NCBI GenBank assembly: GCA_963793275.1
Contig: CAWBZL010000003.1
Location: forward strand, 992,001-1,056,000
DNA from: Marinirhabdus sp963793275
Lineage (GTDB): Bacteria > Bacteroidota > Bacteroidia > Flavobacteriales > Flavobacteriaceae
Length of the DNA stretch: 64,000 nucleotides
Reading direction: 5' to 3'
The stretch's first letter is position 1; the number at the start of each line of letters is the position of its first letter. Below are positions 10,086 through 20,133 of the stretch, in pieces. The notes under the pieces are model-generated. The model had not been told where the DNA came from. It worked only from the letters and a program-made list of their open reading frames with translations, and did not search any database. Both the position numbers and the translations under genes were made by a program.

Positions 10086-11207
10086 ATGAAAAAAACATAT
10101 ATAGTTTTAACCTTTTTAGCCCTAGCAATATTTATTGGCTATGGCTTTTCCGGCGACAATAACAATGCCACAAAACCTTTTGTTGTGGTTTTGGATGCGG
10201 GACACGGTGGTAAAGATTCTGGAAAATATGCTAATGGCTATAAAGAAAGCGATATAGCATTAAGCATTGTTTTAAAAATTGGAAAAATTTTAGAAGCTGA
10301 AAAAGATATTAAAGTTATATATACAAGAAAAACAGATGTTTTTATTGATTTAACAGAACGTGGAGCCATTGCTAATAGAGCAGATGCAGATTTATTTGTA
10401 TCGGTACATTGCAATGCTCATAATTCTCAAGCATCAGGTTCTGAAACATGGGTTTTAGGGTTGCACGCAAATGCGAAAAATTTAGAAGTTGCAAAAAAAG
10501 AGAATGAAGTAATTTTTCTTGAAGAGAATTATGAAGAAAAATATGCAGGTTATGATCCTAATGCACCTGAATCTTTTATTGGCCTTACTTTATTACAAGA
10601 AGAGTATTTAGATCAAAGCATTATGTTAGCAAGTTTAGTGCAGAATAATTTTGCACATAAATTAAAACGAAAGGATCGCAGTGTAAAGCAAGCTGGATTT
10701 ATAGTATTACATCAGAGCTATATGCCAAGTGTGCTTATTGAAACAGGATTTATAACAAATAAGCAAGAAGGGGCTTACCTTAATTCTAGAAAAGGGCAAA
10801 GTGAGATGGCTAATTCAATTTCTGAAAGTATATTAACGTATAAAGAAAGTTTAGCATTATCTACCAATAAGGCAAAAAACCCCGAAATTACCGAAGAAGA
10901 AATAGACAAAGCTATTGAAACTACTGAAAAAAATGAATATGAAGGCATCGAATTTAGAGTACAACTTGCAGCCAGCGGTAAAAAACTGGATACAAAACCT
11001 TCAAATTTTAAAGGGCTGAAAGATGTGGATAGAAAAAAAGAAGACGACTTGTATAAATATTATTACGGGGAAACTTCAGATTATAATAAAATTCAGCTCA
11101 TGAAAACCTATGCGCAGGAAAGAGGATATAGCTCTTGCTATGTAGTAGCGTTTAAGGACGGAAGAAAGAAAAAACTTTCAGAAGTGTTAAAAACACCCGA
11201 TAAATAG
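10086..11207 (+). CDS. N-acetylmuramoyl-L-alanine amidase with C-terminal SPOR-like domain
   Basis: A 373-residue cell-wall hydrolase. A signal peptide (1-22) precedes an Amidase_3 domain (about 33-255). Zinc ligands and catalytic residues appear as VVLDAGHGGKDSG (His about 40), the glutamate in KESDIALS, SVHCNAH (about 107) and LIETGFITN (about 220). The last 90 residues start with FRVQLAAS and end with a YVVAF strand, like a SPOR domain that binds denuded glycan at division sites. It splits the stem peptide from N-acetylmuramic acid. The MlaD-like gene follows 44 bases downstream on the same strand. Confidence 0.92.
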   Translation: MKKTYIVLTFLALAIFIGYGFSGDNNNATKPFVVVLDAGHGGKDSGKYANGYKESDIALSIVLKIGKILEAEKDIKVIYTRKTDVFIDLTERGAIANRADADLFVSVHCNAHNSQASGSETWVLGLHANAKNLEVAKKENEVIFLEENYEEKYAGYDPNAPESFIGLTLLQEEYLDQSIMLASLVQNNFAHKLKRKDRSVKQAGFIVLHQSYMPSVLIETGFITNKQEGAYLNSRKGQSEMANSISESILTYKESLALSTNKAKNPEITEEEIDKAIETTEKNEYEGIEFRVQLAASGKKLDTKPSNFKGLKDVDRKKEDDLYKYYYGETSDYNKIQLMKTYAQERGYSSCYVVAFKDGRKKKLSEVLKTPDK

Positions 11208-11251
11208 AAGGAATTTCTATAACTTTGTTCAGTAACTAAACACATAAATTT

Positions 11252-12202
11252 TTGAGACTCTCAAGAGAAGTAAAGACAGGAATTCTAGCCATTGGAGCAA
11301 TATTACTCTTCATTTTTGGCTATAGCTATTTAAAAGGAACCAACCTGTTGGAAAAAAACAGAACCTTCTTTGTGAATTATGATAATGTGGAAGGCTTGGG
11401 TCAGGGAGCTCCGGTAACTATTAATGGTCTTAAAGTTGGTAAGGTTCAAAAAATTGATTTTCAGGACGCTAAAGGAGGTTTGGTAGTTAGCTTTACAGTA
11501 GAGCGAGACTTCGAATTTTCGAAAAACAGCATTGTCCGTATTTATAGCACAGGACTTATAGGAGGTAAAGCTCTTGGGATCTTCCCAATTTACGACCAAT
11601 CTGGCATAGCCGAGTCCGGAGACACGCTTACGGGAGAAATACAGGCCGGTATGCTGGATGAGTTTAGCGAAACGCTGGCGCCATTGGAACAAAAGCTGGA
11701 AGGAACCTTAGGGGTAGTAGATTCGCTTCTCATTTCTTTTACAGATATTATTGATGAAAAAACCAGAAACGATCTTAAAGATGCGATCGCAAACCTCTCT
11801 GTAGCCACGAAAAATTTCGGCGATCTTAGTGCCAAAGCAGATAATTTACTGGGAAGAAATGGAGAGAAACTGGATAGAACATTTTCTAATCTTGATACTA
11901 CAGCCGAAAATTTTTCTAAACTTTCAGATTCTCTTGCTCAAATAGAATTTGGCCTTATGGTTCGTAATCTTGAAGATGCCACTACAGGACTTAAAGAAGT
12001 AGTAGACAAAGTAAATAATAACGAGGGCAGTATAGGTAAGTTGTTAAACGACGATGCAGTTTATCAAAACCTGGAAGGTGCCACACGACAACTGGAAGAA
12101 TTATTACAAGACGTAAAATTGAATCCTAAACGCTACGTACATTTCTCTGTGTTCGGTAAAAAAGACAAGGGATACGAAGAGCCAAACGATCCAGAACAAT
12201 AG
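11252..12202 (+). CDS. MlaD family (MCE domain) protein
   Basis: A 316-residue protein starting at TTG, chosen because RLSREVKTGILAIGAILLF is the usual opening of these proteins. One membrane anchor (about 10-28) is followed by an MCE domain (about 38-115: FFVNYDNVEGLGQGAPVTINGLKVGKV) and a helical tail rich in hydrophobic heptads (about 130-290). MCE proteins are the periplasmic lipid-binding component of phospholipid transport systems with an MlaE permease and MlaF ATPase; neither is next to it here. A TAACTTTG box at 11220-11227 may be its own promoter. It is 3 bases upstream of the Fe-S membrane protein gene. Confidence 0.9.
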   Translation: MRLSREVKTGILAIGAILLFIFGYSYLKGTNLLEKNRTFFVNYDNVEGLGQGAPVTINGLKVGKVQKIDFQDAKGGLVVSFTVERDFEFSKNSIVRIYSTGLIGGKALGIFPIYDQSGIAESGDTLTGEIQAGMLDEFSETLAPLEQKLEGTLGVVDSLLISFTDIIDEKTRNDLKDAIANLSVATKNFGDLSAKADNLLGRNGEKLDRTFSNLDTTAENFSKLSDSLAQIEFGLMVRNLEDATTGLKEVVDKVNNNEGSIGKLLNDDAVYQNLEGATRQLEELLQDVKLNPKRYVHFSVFGKKDKGYEEPNDPEQ

Positions 12203-12205
12203 CAC

Positions 12206-13558
12206 ATGCAGTATATTCCTAACATCTTGTTTTTTGTAGCCTTGGCTGCAGGTATCGGGTATTTTACCTTAAATATTCGCAAAGTTATTAGCCGTATAAA
12301 ATTAGGGCGGGAAGTAGACGCCAGTGATCATACCAAACAACGCTGGAGTAATGTATTTCGCATTGCATTAGGGCAAAGTAAGATGGTAGTGCGCCCAATT
12401 TCGGGATTACTGCACATTATTGTTTATGTTGGCTTTGTTATTATTAATATTGAAGTCCTTGAAATTATTATTGACGGTTTATTTGGAACCCATAGAGTGC
12501 TTTCAGCGCTAGGGCCTGTGTACGATTTCTTAATCGCAACTTTTGAAATTTTAGCGCTATTAGTGCTACTGGGAGTTATTTTCTTCTGGACACGCAGAAA
12601 TATTGTAAAGATAAAACGCTTTTGGGCCCGTGAAATGACGAAATGGCCTAAAAACGATGCCAATTATATTTTATATTTTGAAATGGTACTTATGGTATTG
12701 TTTCTTATGATGAACGCTGCAGACCTGGCGCTTCAGAACGGAGTAGCGTCTGGTGCTTATACCAGCGAGGCTGCAAGTCATTATGCGCAGGTAGGGTCGT
12801 ATCCTATCAGTCAGTTTATCGCTCCTTTATTTGAAGGAATGGCCGAGGGAACTCTAATCATTATTGAAAGAAGCGCCTGGTGGTTGCATATTTTAGGAAT
12901 TTTAGTGTTCCTTAATTACTTGTATTTCAGCAAGCATTTGCACATTCTGCTTGCCTTCCCGAATGTATACTACGGAAAGGTACAACCTAAAGGAGAATTT
13001 AAAAATTTAGACTCGGTTACCGCCGAAGTAAAATTAATGATGGATCCAACTGCCGATCCCTACGCAGCACCCGCCGAAGGAGCCGAAACACCCGCAAAAT
13101 TTGGAGCCAGCGATGTGATGGATCTATCCCGTACTCAGTTGCTAAACGCATATACCTGTACCGAATGTGGCCGTTGTACCAGTGAATGCCCGGCCAATAT
13201 CACCGGAAAAAAATTATCTCCCCGTAAAATTATGATGGATACCCGCGACCGCCTTGTGGAAGTAGGTAAAAACGCTGAAGCGAACGGCGGTGTCTTTAAG
13301 GAGGATGGCAAGCAATTGTTACACGATTATATTCTTCCCGAAGAATTATGGGCCTGCACCACTTGTAATGCCTGTGTGGAAGCCTGCCCGGTGAGTATAG
13401 ACCCGTTGAGTATTATTATGGATATGCGACAGTATCTGGTGATGGAGAAATCTGCTGCGCCCAATGAGCTTAATATTACTATGACGAATATCGAAAATAA
13501 CAGTGCACCGTGGCCATTTAACCAAATGGACAGATTGAACTGGAAAGATGAAGTATAA
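12206..13558 (+). CDS. Membrane (Fe-S)-binding protein, HdrD/GlpC-like
   Basis: A 450-residue protein. Its N-terminal half has about five or six membrane helices (from residue 4, and within about 70-250) like a haem-b-type NarI/HdrE membrane part. The C-terminal half carries two 4Fe-4S ferredoxin motifs, CTECGRCTSECP (about 315) and CTTCNACVEACP (about 390). With the CCG-domain protein two genes downstream it forms an HdrDE-like pair that is widespread in Bacteroidota, probably a membrane electron-transfer complex with an unproven partner. The gene starts 3 bases after the MlaD-like stop. Confidence 0.87.
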   Translation: MQYIPNILFFVALAAGIGYFTLNIRKVISRIKLGREVDASDHTKQRWSNVFRIALGQSKMVVRPISGLLHIIVYVGFVIINIEVLEIIIDGLFGTHRVLSALGPVYDFLIATFEILALLVLLGVIFFWTRRNIVKIKRFWAREMTKWPKNDANYILYFEMVLMVLFLMMNAADLALQNGVASGAYTSEAASHYAQVGSYPISQFIAPLFEGMAEGTLIIIERSAWWLHILGILVFLNYLYFSKHLHILLAFPNVYYGKVQPKGEFKNLDSVTAEVKLMMDPTADPYAAPAEGAETPAKFGASDVMDLSRTQLLNAYTCTECGRCTSECPANITGKKLSPRKIMMDTRDRLVEVGKNAEANGGVFKEDGKQLLHDYILPEELWACTTCNACVEACPVSIDPLSIIMDMRQYLVMEKSAAPNELNITMTNIENNSAPWPFNQMDRLNWKDEV

Positions 13559-13590
13559 TTAAATGATTTCCGTTGTAGCGGAAAACAGCC

Positions 13591-14025
13591 ATGAAGAAAG
13601 AAGAAGCTGAAAAATTATTACACGAAAAAGTTGAAGACGGTGCAAACGTAAGTCCTGTACTTCCTAAAGGCGTTAAAAACTATTTAATAGATATAGACGG
13701 AACCATAACTGAGGATGTTCCCAACGAACAGCCGGAACGAATGGCAACCTGTGAACCTTTTCCGGACGCCCTTAAGACATTAAATAAATGGTACGATAAA
13801 GGCCACTTAATATGCTTTTTCACCTCCAGAACAGAAGATCATAGAGAAGTAACCGAAACGTGGTTACAGAAACACGGATTCAAATATCATTCTCTATTAA
13901 TGGGAAAACCCCGTGGCGGCAATTATCATTGGGTAGACAATCACTTGGTAAAGGCTACCCGTTACAAAGGTAAATTTACAGATCTGGTAGATAAAGAAGT
14001 GACCATTCAGGTATTTGAAGATTAA
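13591..14025 (+). CDS. Small HAD-superfamily phosphatase
   Basis: A 144-residue protein with HAD motif I as DIDGTI (about 34-39), motif II as the threonine/serine in CFFTSRTEDH (about 74), and a later WVDNH acidic motif (about 114). It is a minimal HAD fold with little cap. Homologues are sometimes labelled phosphoheptose isomerase in databases, which does not fit the DxDGT motif. It lies between the two Fe-S protein genes on the same strand, 32 bases after the first and 55 bases before the second, so it is probably co-expressed. Its substrate is unknown. Confidence 0.8.
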   Translation: MKKEEAEKLLHEKVEDGANVSPVLPKGVKNYLIDIDGTITEDVPNEQPERMATCEPFPDALKTLNKWYDKGHLICFFTSRTEDHREVTETWLQKHGFKYHSLLMGKPRGGNYHWVDNHLVKATRYKGKFTDLVDKEVTIQVFED

Positions 14026-14080
14026 TTAAAATATACCCGCATCAGTTTACAAAGAGCGGAACAGAAATACAGCAATTAAT

Positions 14081-14872
14081 ATGAGCGAAGCAATACAAGT
14101 TCCTACTATGGCCGAATATATGGCGCAAGGAAAACAACCCGAAGTTTTATTTTGGGTAGGTTGTGCCGGAAGTTTTGACGATAGAGCTAAGAAGATCACC
14201 AAAGCATTTGTGAAATTATTGCACAACGCAAAGGTAGATTTTGCCGTATTAGGAACCGAAGAAGGGTGTACGGGAGATCCCGCAAAGCGTGCAGGAAACG
14301 AGTTCTTGTTCCAGATGCAAGCTATGATGAATATAGAAGTGCTCAATGGCTATGAAGTAAAAAAGATTGTGACTGCGTGTCCGCATTGTTTTAACACTAT
14401 GAAGAACGAGTATCCTGGTTTAGGCGGGAATTATGAAGTCATGCACCACACTCAGTTTTTAAAAGCCTTACTAAATGAAGGCAGATTAAAAGTAGAAGGT
14501 GGAAAATTTAAGGGAAAACGCATCACTTTTCACGACCCTTGTTACTTAGGACGTGCCAATAATGAATACGAAGCACCTCGCGAATTACTTCAAAAGCTTG
14601 AAGTAGAGCTTACCGAGATGAAGCGTTGTAAGTCCCGCGGATTATGCTGCGGAGCTGGTGGCGCACAAATGTTTAAAGAAGCAGAGCCTGGCAAGAAAGA
14701 AGTAAATATTGAGCGTACAGAAGAAGCTTTAGAAACAAAACCAGATATTATAGCGGCAGGTTGTCCTTTTTGTAATACAATGATGACAGACGGTGTAAAA
14801 AATTCTGAAAAAGAAGGACAGGTGGAAGTTATGGATGTAGCCGAAATGATCGCCAGCGCTCAGGATCTGTAA
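14081..14872 (+). CDS. (Fe-S)-binding protein with two CCG domains, HdrB/LutA-like
   Basis: A 263-residue cytosolic protein with two cysteine-rich CCG modules: an N-terminal FWVGCAGS (about 24) and CPHCFNTMKNEYP (about 106), and C-terminal HDPCYLGR (about 156), CCGAGG (about 195) and CPFCNTMM (about 235). Such domains in HdrB, GlpC and LutA bind an unusual Fe-S cluster and handle thiol or quinone redox chemistry. It is the natural partner of the membrane ferredoxin protein at 12206. The electron donor and acceptor cannot be read from the sequence. Confidence 0.9.
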   Translation: MSEAIQVPTMAEYMAQGKQPEVLFWVGCAGSFDDRAKKITKAFVKLLHNAKVDFAVLGTEEGCTGDPAKRAGNEFLFQMQAMMNIEVLNGYEVKKIVTACPHCFNTMKNEYPGLGGNYEVMHHTQFLKALLNEGRLKVEGGKFKGKRITFHDPCYLGRANNEYEAPRELLQKLEVELTEMKRCKSRGLCCGAGGAQMFKEAEPGKKEVNIERTEEALETKPDIIAAGCPFCNTMMTDGVKNSEKEGQVEVMDVAEMIASAQDL

Positions 14873-14946
14873 TACCAGTTCGAGGTTTTTAATTTCAACG
14901 CTAGGGGGTGCAATTGAAAAATATCGAAAACCTTTTACCTTAAGTA

Positions 14947-15807
14947 ATGAAAAACAGTAGCATTGCACGAATACTATTCTTTCTATTGTTTTTTTCAATG
15001 GCTTTATCGCTACAAGCACAGGATGTTGAAGGTGTTTATCATGTGAAGGGCAATAGTCCGGAGGGTGGCACTAATTATGTTATATTCCCGGATAACACTT
15101 TTGTCGTTGGATATTTTGGCGGAATGATCACAGGAACCTGGGAAAAAGAGGGCAATACCGTCGCTTTCAAAAGTAGGGTAGAACCTAAATTTGCCCTGTA
15201 TGGTAGAAATCTCTCTACATTACAAGACACGGTACAAATAAGGTTTAACGTTCGGGAATCACAGGGTGTTGCAGTTGGTTTTTCTGAAATGTCAGTACTA
15301 CCATTACAATATGTCTTCAATAAGAACCCAAATTGCTTTTCATATCCCTACATTCATACACAGACCAAAAAGATAACCGATTGCTATGTCGCTAACATTC
15401 CGTATAATTCAGTTGCACAAACAACAGTTCCCCAAGCTTTGCATTTTGAGGGCTTAGATATTTATAATGAGTTCATTCTGATTAATCTTCCTAATGAATA
15501 TACCAAGAGCATTACTTTTTCAGCCAGAATAGAACAAGACCTTTTGTATTTTGATACTAGTGCGAATGGTAGCAAGAAACGTTCTCTGGAGAGCCTTTCT
15601 GAAGAAGATATGTTCTATCTGAAGAACTATACACAAAATTCAATTTTGGGCGCTACATTAACCTATGGCGACGAGTTTTTTCCTTATACCGAAAATCCTA
15701 CTGAAAAAGACCTAACACCATTTATTAGGATTGATGCATCTCTTTTAGGGCTTACAAAAGTAGAAATTGTAGAAGACAGCTTCTTCACAGCTATTTGTGA
15801 TGAATAA
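14947..15807 (+). CDS. Exported protein of unknown function
   Basis: A 286-residue protein with a clear signal peptide (ARILFFLLFFSMALSLQAQ, cleavage about residue 25). The start of the mature part (VEGVYHVKGNSPEGGTNYVIFPDNTF) and GTWEKEGNTVAFKSR look like a small beta-sheet lipocalin-like repeat of the kind used in secreted Bacteroidota proteins, but I do not recognise the family. It starts 74 bases after the CCG protein and overlaps the next gene, so the two unknown genes are probably translated together. Confidence 0.7.
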   Translation: MKNSSIARILFFLLFFSMALSLQAQDVEGVYHVKGNSPEGGTNYVIFPDNTFVVGYFGGMITGTWEKEGNTVAFKSRVEPKFALYGRNLSTLQDTVQIRFNVRESQGVAVGFSEMSVLPLQYVFNKNPNCFSYPYIHTQTKKITDCYVANIPYNSVAQTTVPQALHFEGLDIYNEFILINLPNEYTKSITFSARIEQDLLYFDTSANGSKKRSLESLSEEDMFYLKNYTQNSILGATLTYGDEFFPYTENPTEKDLTPFIRIDASLLGLTKVEIVEDSFFTAICDE

Positions 15808-16786
15808 TAAAAACTTAATATTTATTCTTTTTAAAGTGAGATGTTTTTTGGCCATACTAGCCTGTATACTGCTGTATTCCTGCAAAAGTGAAAAGAATCC
15901 TGAATTAATAGTGTATGAGTTCTACCCTTCGTTTATGTCACCCATTCATTATACGATCAATATAGCTTCAAAAACGTTACTACAGGAAAGTAAATTATAC
16001 AATTCAGAAAAGTACATCAGAGGCTCAAATAAATTAATTAATCAAGAGTACAAAATTGATGATAGTACACTACAGTCTTTTCTACATGCGACAAATTCAA
16101 TAAAACTAGACAGTTCCATCAATCATGTGCGTCATGTACTAGATGGTATTGGGTATAGATATACCGAAATAAACAACCGGAACGACTCAATTTCGCTTAC
16201 ATCAACAAGCCCAACGAGAAATGAAAAATATCAATTAGATTATGCAGTACTAGATGCGTTTTTTGAGCTTACAGATAAAACCATCACAAACTATAATGGT
16301 CAGGTTCTAACTGAAAACATACAAGACTATTTTGATTATGGTCTCCCTATAAAATTAACAAGTAAGGAACCCTTAGAATATCGGATTACTGGAACAATTT
16401 CTGGTTGTAGAGAGGATAATGAAAAGTTTGTATTTTTCTTAGATTCATTACCAGATAAAGATTTAATAATTTTTGATAATAGAAATGGAGGGTTCGCACC
16501 TTGTCTCCACACGTTGCTCCTGGAACATCAGGAAAAAAAGAACATCTATTTCTACGGAAACAGGAAGCTAACTCAAATCTCTATGGAGATAGATGTGTTA
16601 CAGGAGCAACTTTCGGAAGCCGAGAAAAACAATTCTAATGGTGCGGTAGGAAACATTAAAAAAAATTTAAAATACGCGCTTCAAAGCAAATTACAAATAA
16701 TTAAAATACAGGATAGTACCTCAAGGGGCTTCAGGACCAGAGAAGAATTATTAGAAACTATAGTAGGTACTCCTTTTTACAAATAG
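15800..16786 (+). CDS. Lipoprotein of unknown function
   Basis: About 328 residues. The ATG at 15800 is preferred to the GTG just before it; it overlaps the tail of the upstream gene (stop at 15805-15807) by 8 bases, which suggests translational coupling. A hydrophobic N-terminus with LLYSCKSEK (Cys about 28) is a lipobox, so the product is likely anchored in a membrane. The rest is mixed alpha/beta, with a charged helix near the C-terminus (IDVLQEQLSEAEKNN). No family was recognised. Being paired with an exported protein suggests an envelope role, but that is inference. Confidence 0.65.
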   Translation: MNNKNLIFILFKVRCFLAILACILLYSCKSEKNPELIVYEFYPSFMSPIHYTINIASKTLLQESKLYNSEKYIRGSNKLINQEYKIDDSTLQSFLHATNSIKLDSSINHVRHVLDGIGYRYTEINNRNDSISLTSTSPTRNEKYQLDYAVLDAFFELTDKTITNYNGQVLTENIQDYFDYGLPIKLTSKEPLEYRITGTISGCREDNEKFVFFLDSLPDKDLIIFDNRNGGFAPCLHTLLLEHQEKKNIYFYGNRKLTQISMEIDVLQEQLSEAEKNNSNGAVGNIKKNLKYALQSKLQIIKIQDSTSRGFRTREELLETIVGTPFYK

Positions 16787-16826
16787 ATTTTCAACCACAT
16801 CTATTTTTTTAATTTATAGAGTTAAC

Positions 16827-19800
16827 TCACAATTTAATAGCTCCATAACCCGCCTCCCACAATTTTTTATTATAGGCAGGTATTTTACTGTTTAGTAACT
16901 CATTGGCAGTTGTTTTTAATTGCTGCCATTGTGCATCAAGTTCTGCTTTTCGGTCTTTGTTTGCCTGGTTTACGCGCGGAATACTTCCATCTGTTTGGTT
17001 CATTAGGAATAAATACTCTGCTGTAAACTTGTTTTCAAAATTTTCAACATCGTCATAGGCCTGGGAACGTCGCTGCACCATTTCTTCATCCCACGCTTGT
17101 AATTCTTTCAACAACGCTTCACCTTCGGTTATTAAGGAAGCGCTTTTATTGGTATCTTTCATGCGTTTGAGTAGTGCTAAGATATCATCCTGTGCTGTTT
17201 TTAATGTATTTACTTTTTGATGCATTTCAGTAGCAGTCCTTTCAACCGCATTCATAAAAGTATCGTATTCAGCAAATTGAGCAGAAGTAATAGTGTACGC
17301 TTCATTGTTTTTTATAACTATTTCTTTTTCAATAGTTTTATCGTCATAATGTAAAGTAGCAATGTAAGCGCCTGGAATTACTTTATGCCCTTCAAATCCG
17401 GCTTCAATATACACTCCAGGAACCCCTGGGACTATAGCGTGTTGCATATTCCAGACAAAACGATTGAGCCCTTCTTTTTTAGAAAGCAAGGGAGCAGGAG
17501 GAGCACTACCGCCATTATGCGGAATATAAGTTTCATCTTTTGCAGACGTATACGTATTAACTACCTTTCCTTCAGCATTAGTAATCGTCAGGGTAATAAC
17601 TTCAGTTTCTGAAACAGTTGGCAGGTAGTAATACAATTCTACCCCATTTACGGGATTCACACCTTCAAAATCCTGCATTCCGCTAAAAGAATCGCTGCCC
17701 ATAGCACTTCCCCAGTTCCCGTAGACAACAGGTTCTGGTGTAAACAGTTTGAAATCGGTCTTGTTTTGCTGAAATTGAGCTAGTAAAGAAAGATTATCAA
17801 GAATCCAGAATGAGCGTCCCGAGGTGGCGACAATTAAATCGTTTCTGTGAACTTTTAAGTCTGTAATAGGCGTCACAGGTAAATTAAGCTGAAAAGGTTC
17901 CCAGGAAGCCCCGTTGTTAAATGAAATATAAATTCCCTGCTCAGTACCTGCATATAGCAATCCTTTTACCATTTCATCCTCCCTAACCACACGCGTATAG
18001 GCACCATTTGGGATCCCGCTACTAATATTTGTCCAGCTTTTCCCGTAATTAGTACTCTTGTAAAGCGCCGGAGCATAATCTCCCAGCTTATACTTTGTGG
18101 TAGCAATATAAACAGTGGCAGGATCGTGAGGCGAAACTTCAATAGCATTTATAAGAGTTTCTCCCAGATTTTTTGGCGTTATATTTTGCCATGAACTCCC
18201 GTTATTTTGTGTGATGTATACAAATCCGTCATCACTCCCGCTATAGAAAACTCCTGATTTGTGTGAAGATTCTACCAAATAACTAATGGTTCCGTAATTC
18301 TCGGCACCTACGGCTTCATTGGTGTATCTGACCGCCACCTTTTCCTTGTTTATCGTCCAGATTTCGGGTGAGATCTGGAGAAAATTCCGTCCAGGTGGTA
18401 CCCAGATCTGTAGATTTTAAGACTAACTGGGCAGCGTGATAAATAGTTTGCGGTTCGTGTTGAGACCATACAATGGGTGCATTCCAGTTAAAGAGGTATT
18501 TCATATCGCGCGCCGCTCTCCCTAAATATTGTATTGGAGCCGCCATGACCTGGGTGCTGGCTTTTGTTTCCATATCCAGAACTTCTATAGTACCTAAATA
18601 ACTACCACCAACAGTACGTGTAGGATTATCCTTATCGAATGCCAGAAACGCACTTTCTCCGCCTGCCGCAGCGGTCCAGTCACTTTGTGAAATACTATAA
18701 CTTCCAGGGCTCATACTCGCTATTTTAACCGAAGTATTATCCTGTTGTCCTCCATAAATGTTGTATGGAACCAGGTTGTCTACATTGATTCTATAAAATT
18801 GTGCTGTAGGCATGGCGTCCTGTGAAGACCAGCTTTCCCCAAAATTGAATGAAATAGCCGCGCCACCATCATTTGCAATGACCATGTTTTTTGAGTTATT
18901 CGGGTTAATCCACAAATCGTGATAATCGCCATGAGTACCGGTGATACGTTCCCAGGTCTTCCCGCCATCTTTGGAGCGAAGGGCAGGAGCACTTAAAACA
19001 TATACTGTTTCATCGTCGTTAGGGTCTATAAACAGTTCTATGTAGTACCAGGCGCGTTGTGTTAATCTGTTGTCTCCGCTTGCTTGAGACCAGCTTTTCC
19101 CTGCATCGTTGGACACGTAGAGTCCGCTTTGATCGGTTTGGGTATCGCTTTCAATGAGGGCGTACACTTTATTACTGTTACTTTTACTTACGGCAATGGC
19201 CATTTTACCCATTTCTTTTGGAAGTCCGTTATGTAATTGTTCCCAGGTTTCGCCAGCGTCGTAACTTTTGTAGAGACCACTTCCTTCACCACCACTTATC
19301 ATTTTCCAGGGGGTACGTTGGTGATGCCACATAGCGGCGTAGAGGATGTTTGGATTGTTATAATCCATAGACAATTCGGCTGCACCCGTAAAATTATTTA
19401 CAAATAATGTTTTTTTCCAGGTAGTACCTCCGTCTGTAGATTTGTATACGCCACGATCTAGCGTTGGGCTTGGGTATTTCCCTTGTGCGGCCACATACAC
19501 AATATCCGGATTTGTAGGATGAATTATAATTCTTGAAATCTGCTCGGTTGGTGTGAGTCCAATATGGTTCCAGGTCTTTCCGGCATCGCTGGACTTATAA
19601 ACCCCATCGCCATACGAAGACATTACACCACGAATAGCGTGCTCTCCCATACCTACATATACAATATTTGGATTGCTTTCTGAAACTGCTACAGCGCCCA
19701 CACTTCCTGTTTTAAAAAAACCATCGCTTATATTCTTCCAGTGCGCGCCGGCGTCGTCAGTTTTCCAGAGACCGCCACCGGTGGTACCCATATAATAGGT

Positions 19801-19959
19801 AAGTACATCGCCCACGACACCCGAAGCTGTCACAGAGCGACCTCCGCGGTAGCGCCCAATGTTTCTGTATTTCATTTGTGAGAAATACTCTTCGGCTTGC
19901 TGTCCAACAATGGTTAATGTGGCAAATAGAAATATCAGGAGGGTGGCAGTATGTTTCAT
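16827..19959 (-). pseudogene. Sortilin/BNR-repeat secreted protein, split by a frameshift
   Basis: Two adjoining reading frames (18316-19959, 547 residues; 16827-18338, 503 residues) match consecutive parts of the intact 1025-residue paralogue at 21306. The first part has a signal peptide and WD40/BNR repeats (GTTGGGLWKTDDAGAHW, GVYKSSDAGKTWNHIG). It ends with SPDLTRNLDDKQGKGG and the second resumes with RYTNEAVGAENYGTISYLVE, where the paralogue reads continuously from SPDLTAFEANKQ to EEYYSTLYSIRES. The shift lies in the GGTGGCGGTC stretch near 18331-18340: removing one base there would join the frames. The family is called glycosyl hydrolase or VPS10-like and no catalytic function is proven. 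It is either a pseudogene or a sequencing error. Confidence 0.85.
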
Positions 19960-20133
19960 AATTTTTTTGTTTAAAAATAACGGAAAACTAAAAGACTACC
20001 GCAGCTTAAAAGATTTTGTGATGTTAAAATTTCAGCATACATTTTATCCTCTTCCGTTAAATAAAACATAAACGTTGTAAAACACTTGTTTTACAAACGC
20101 AGTTTAAAGTATATTTAAAATAAAACAAAAACT

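Noticed and set aside
18316..18338. Programmed frameshift in the BNR-repeat gene
   Set aside because: No slippery heptamer with a following structure was recognised, and the paralogue needs no shift.
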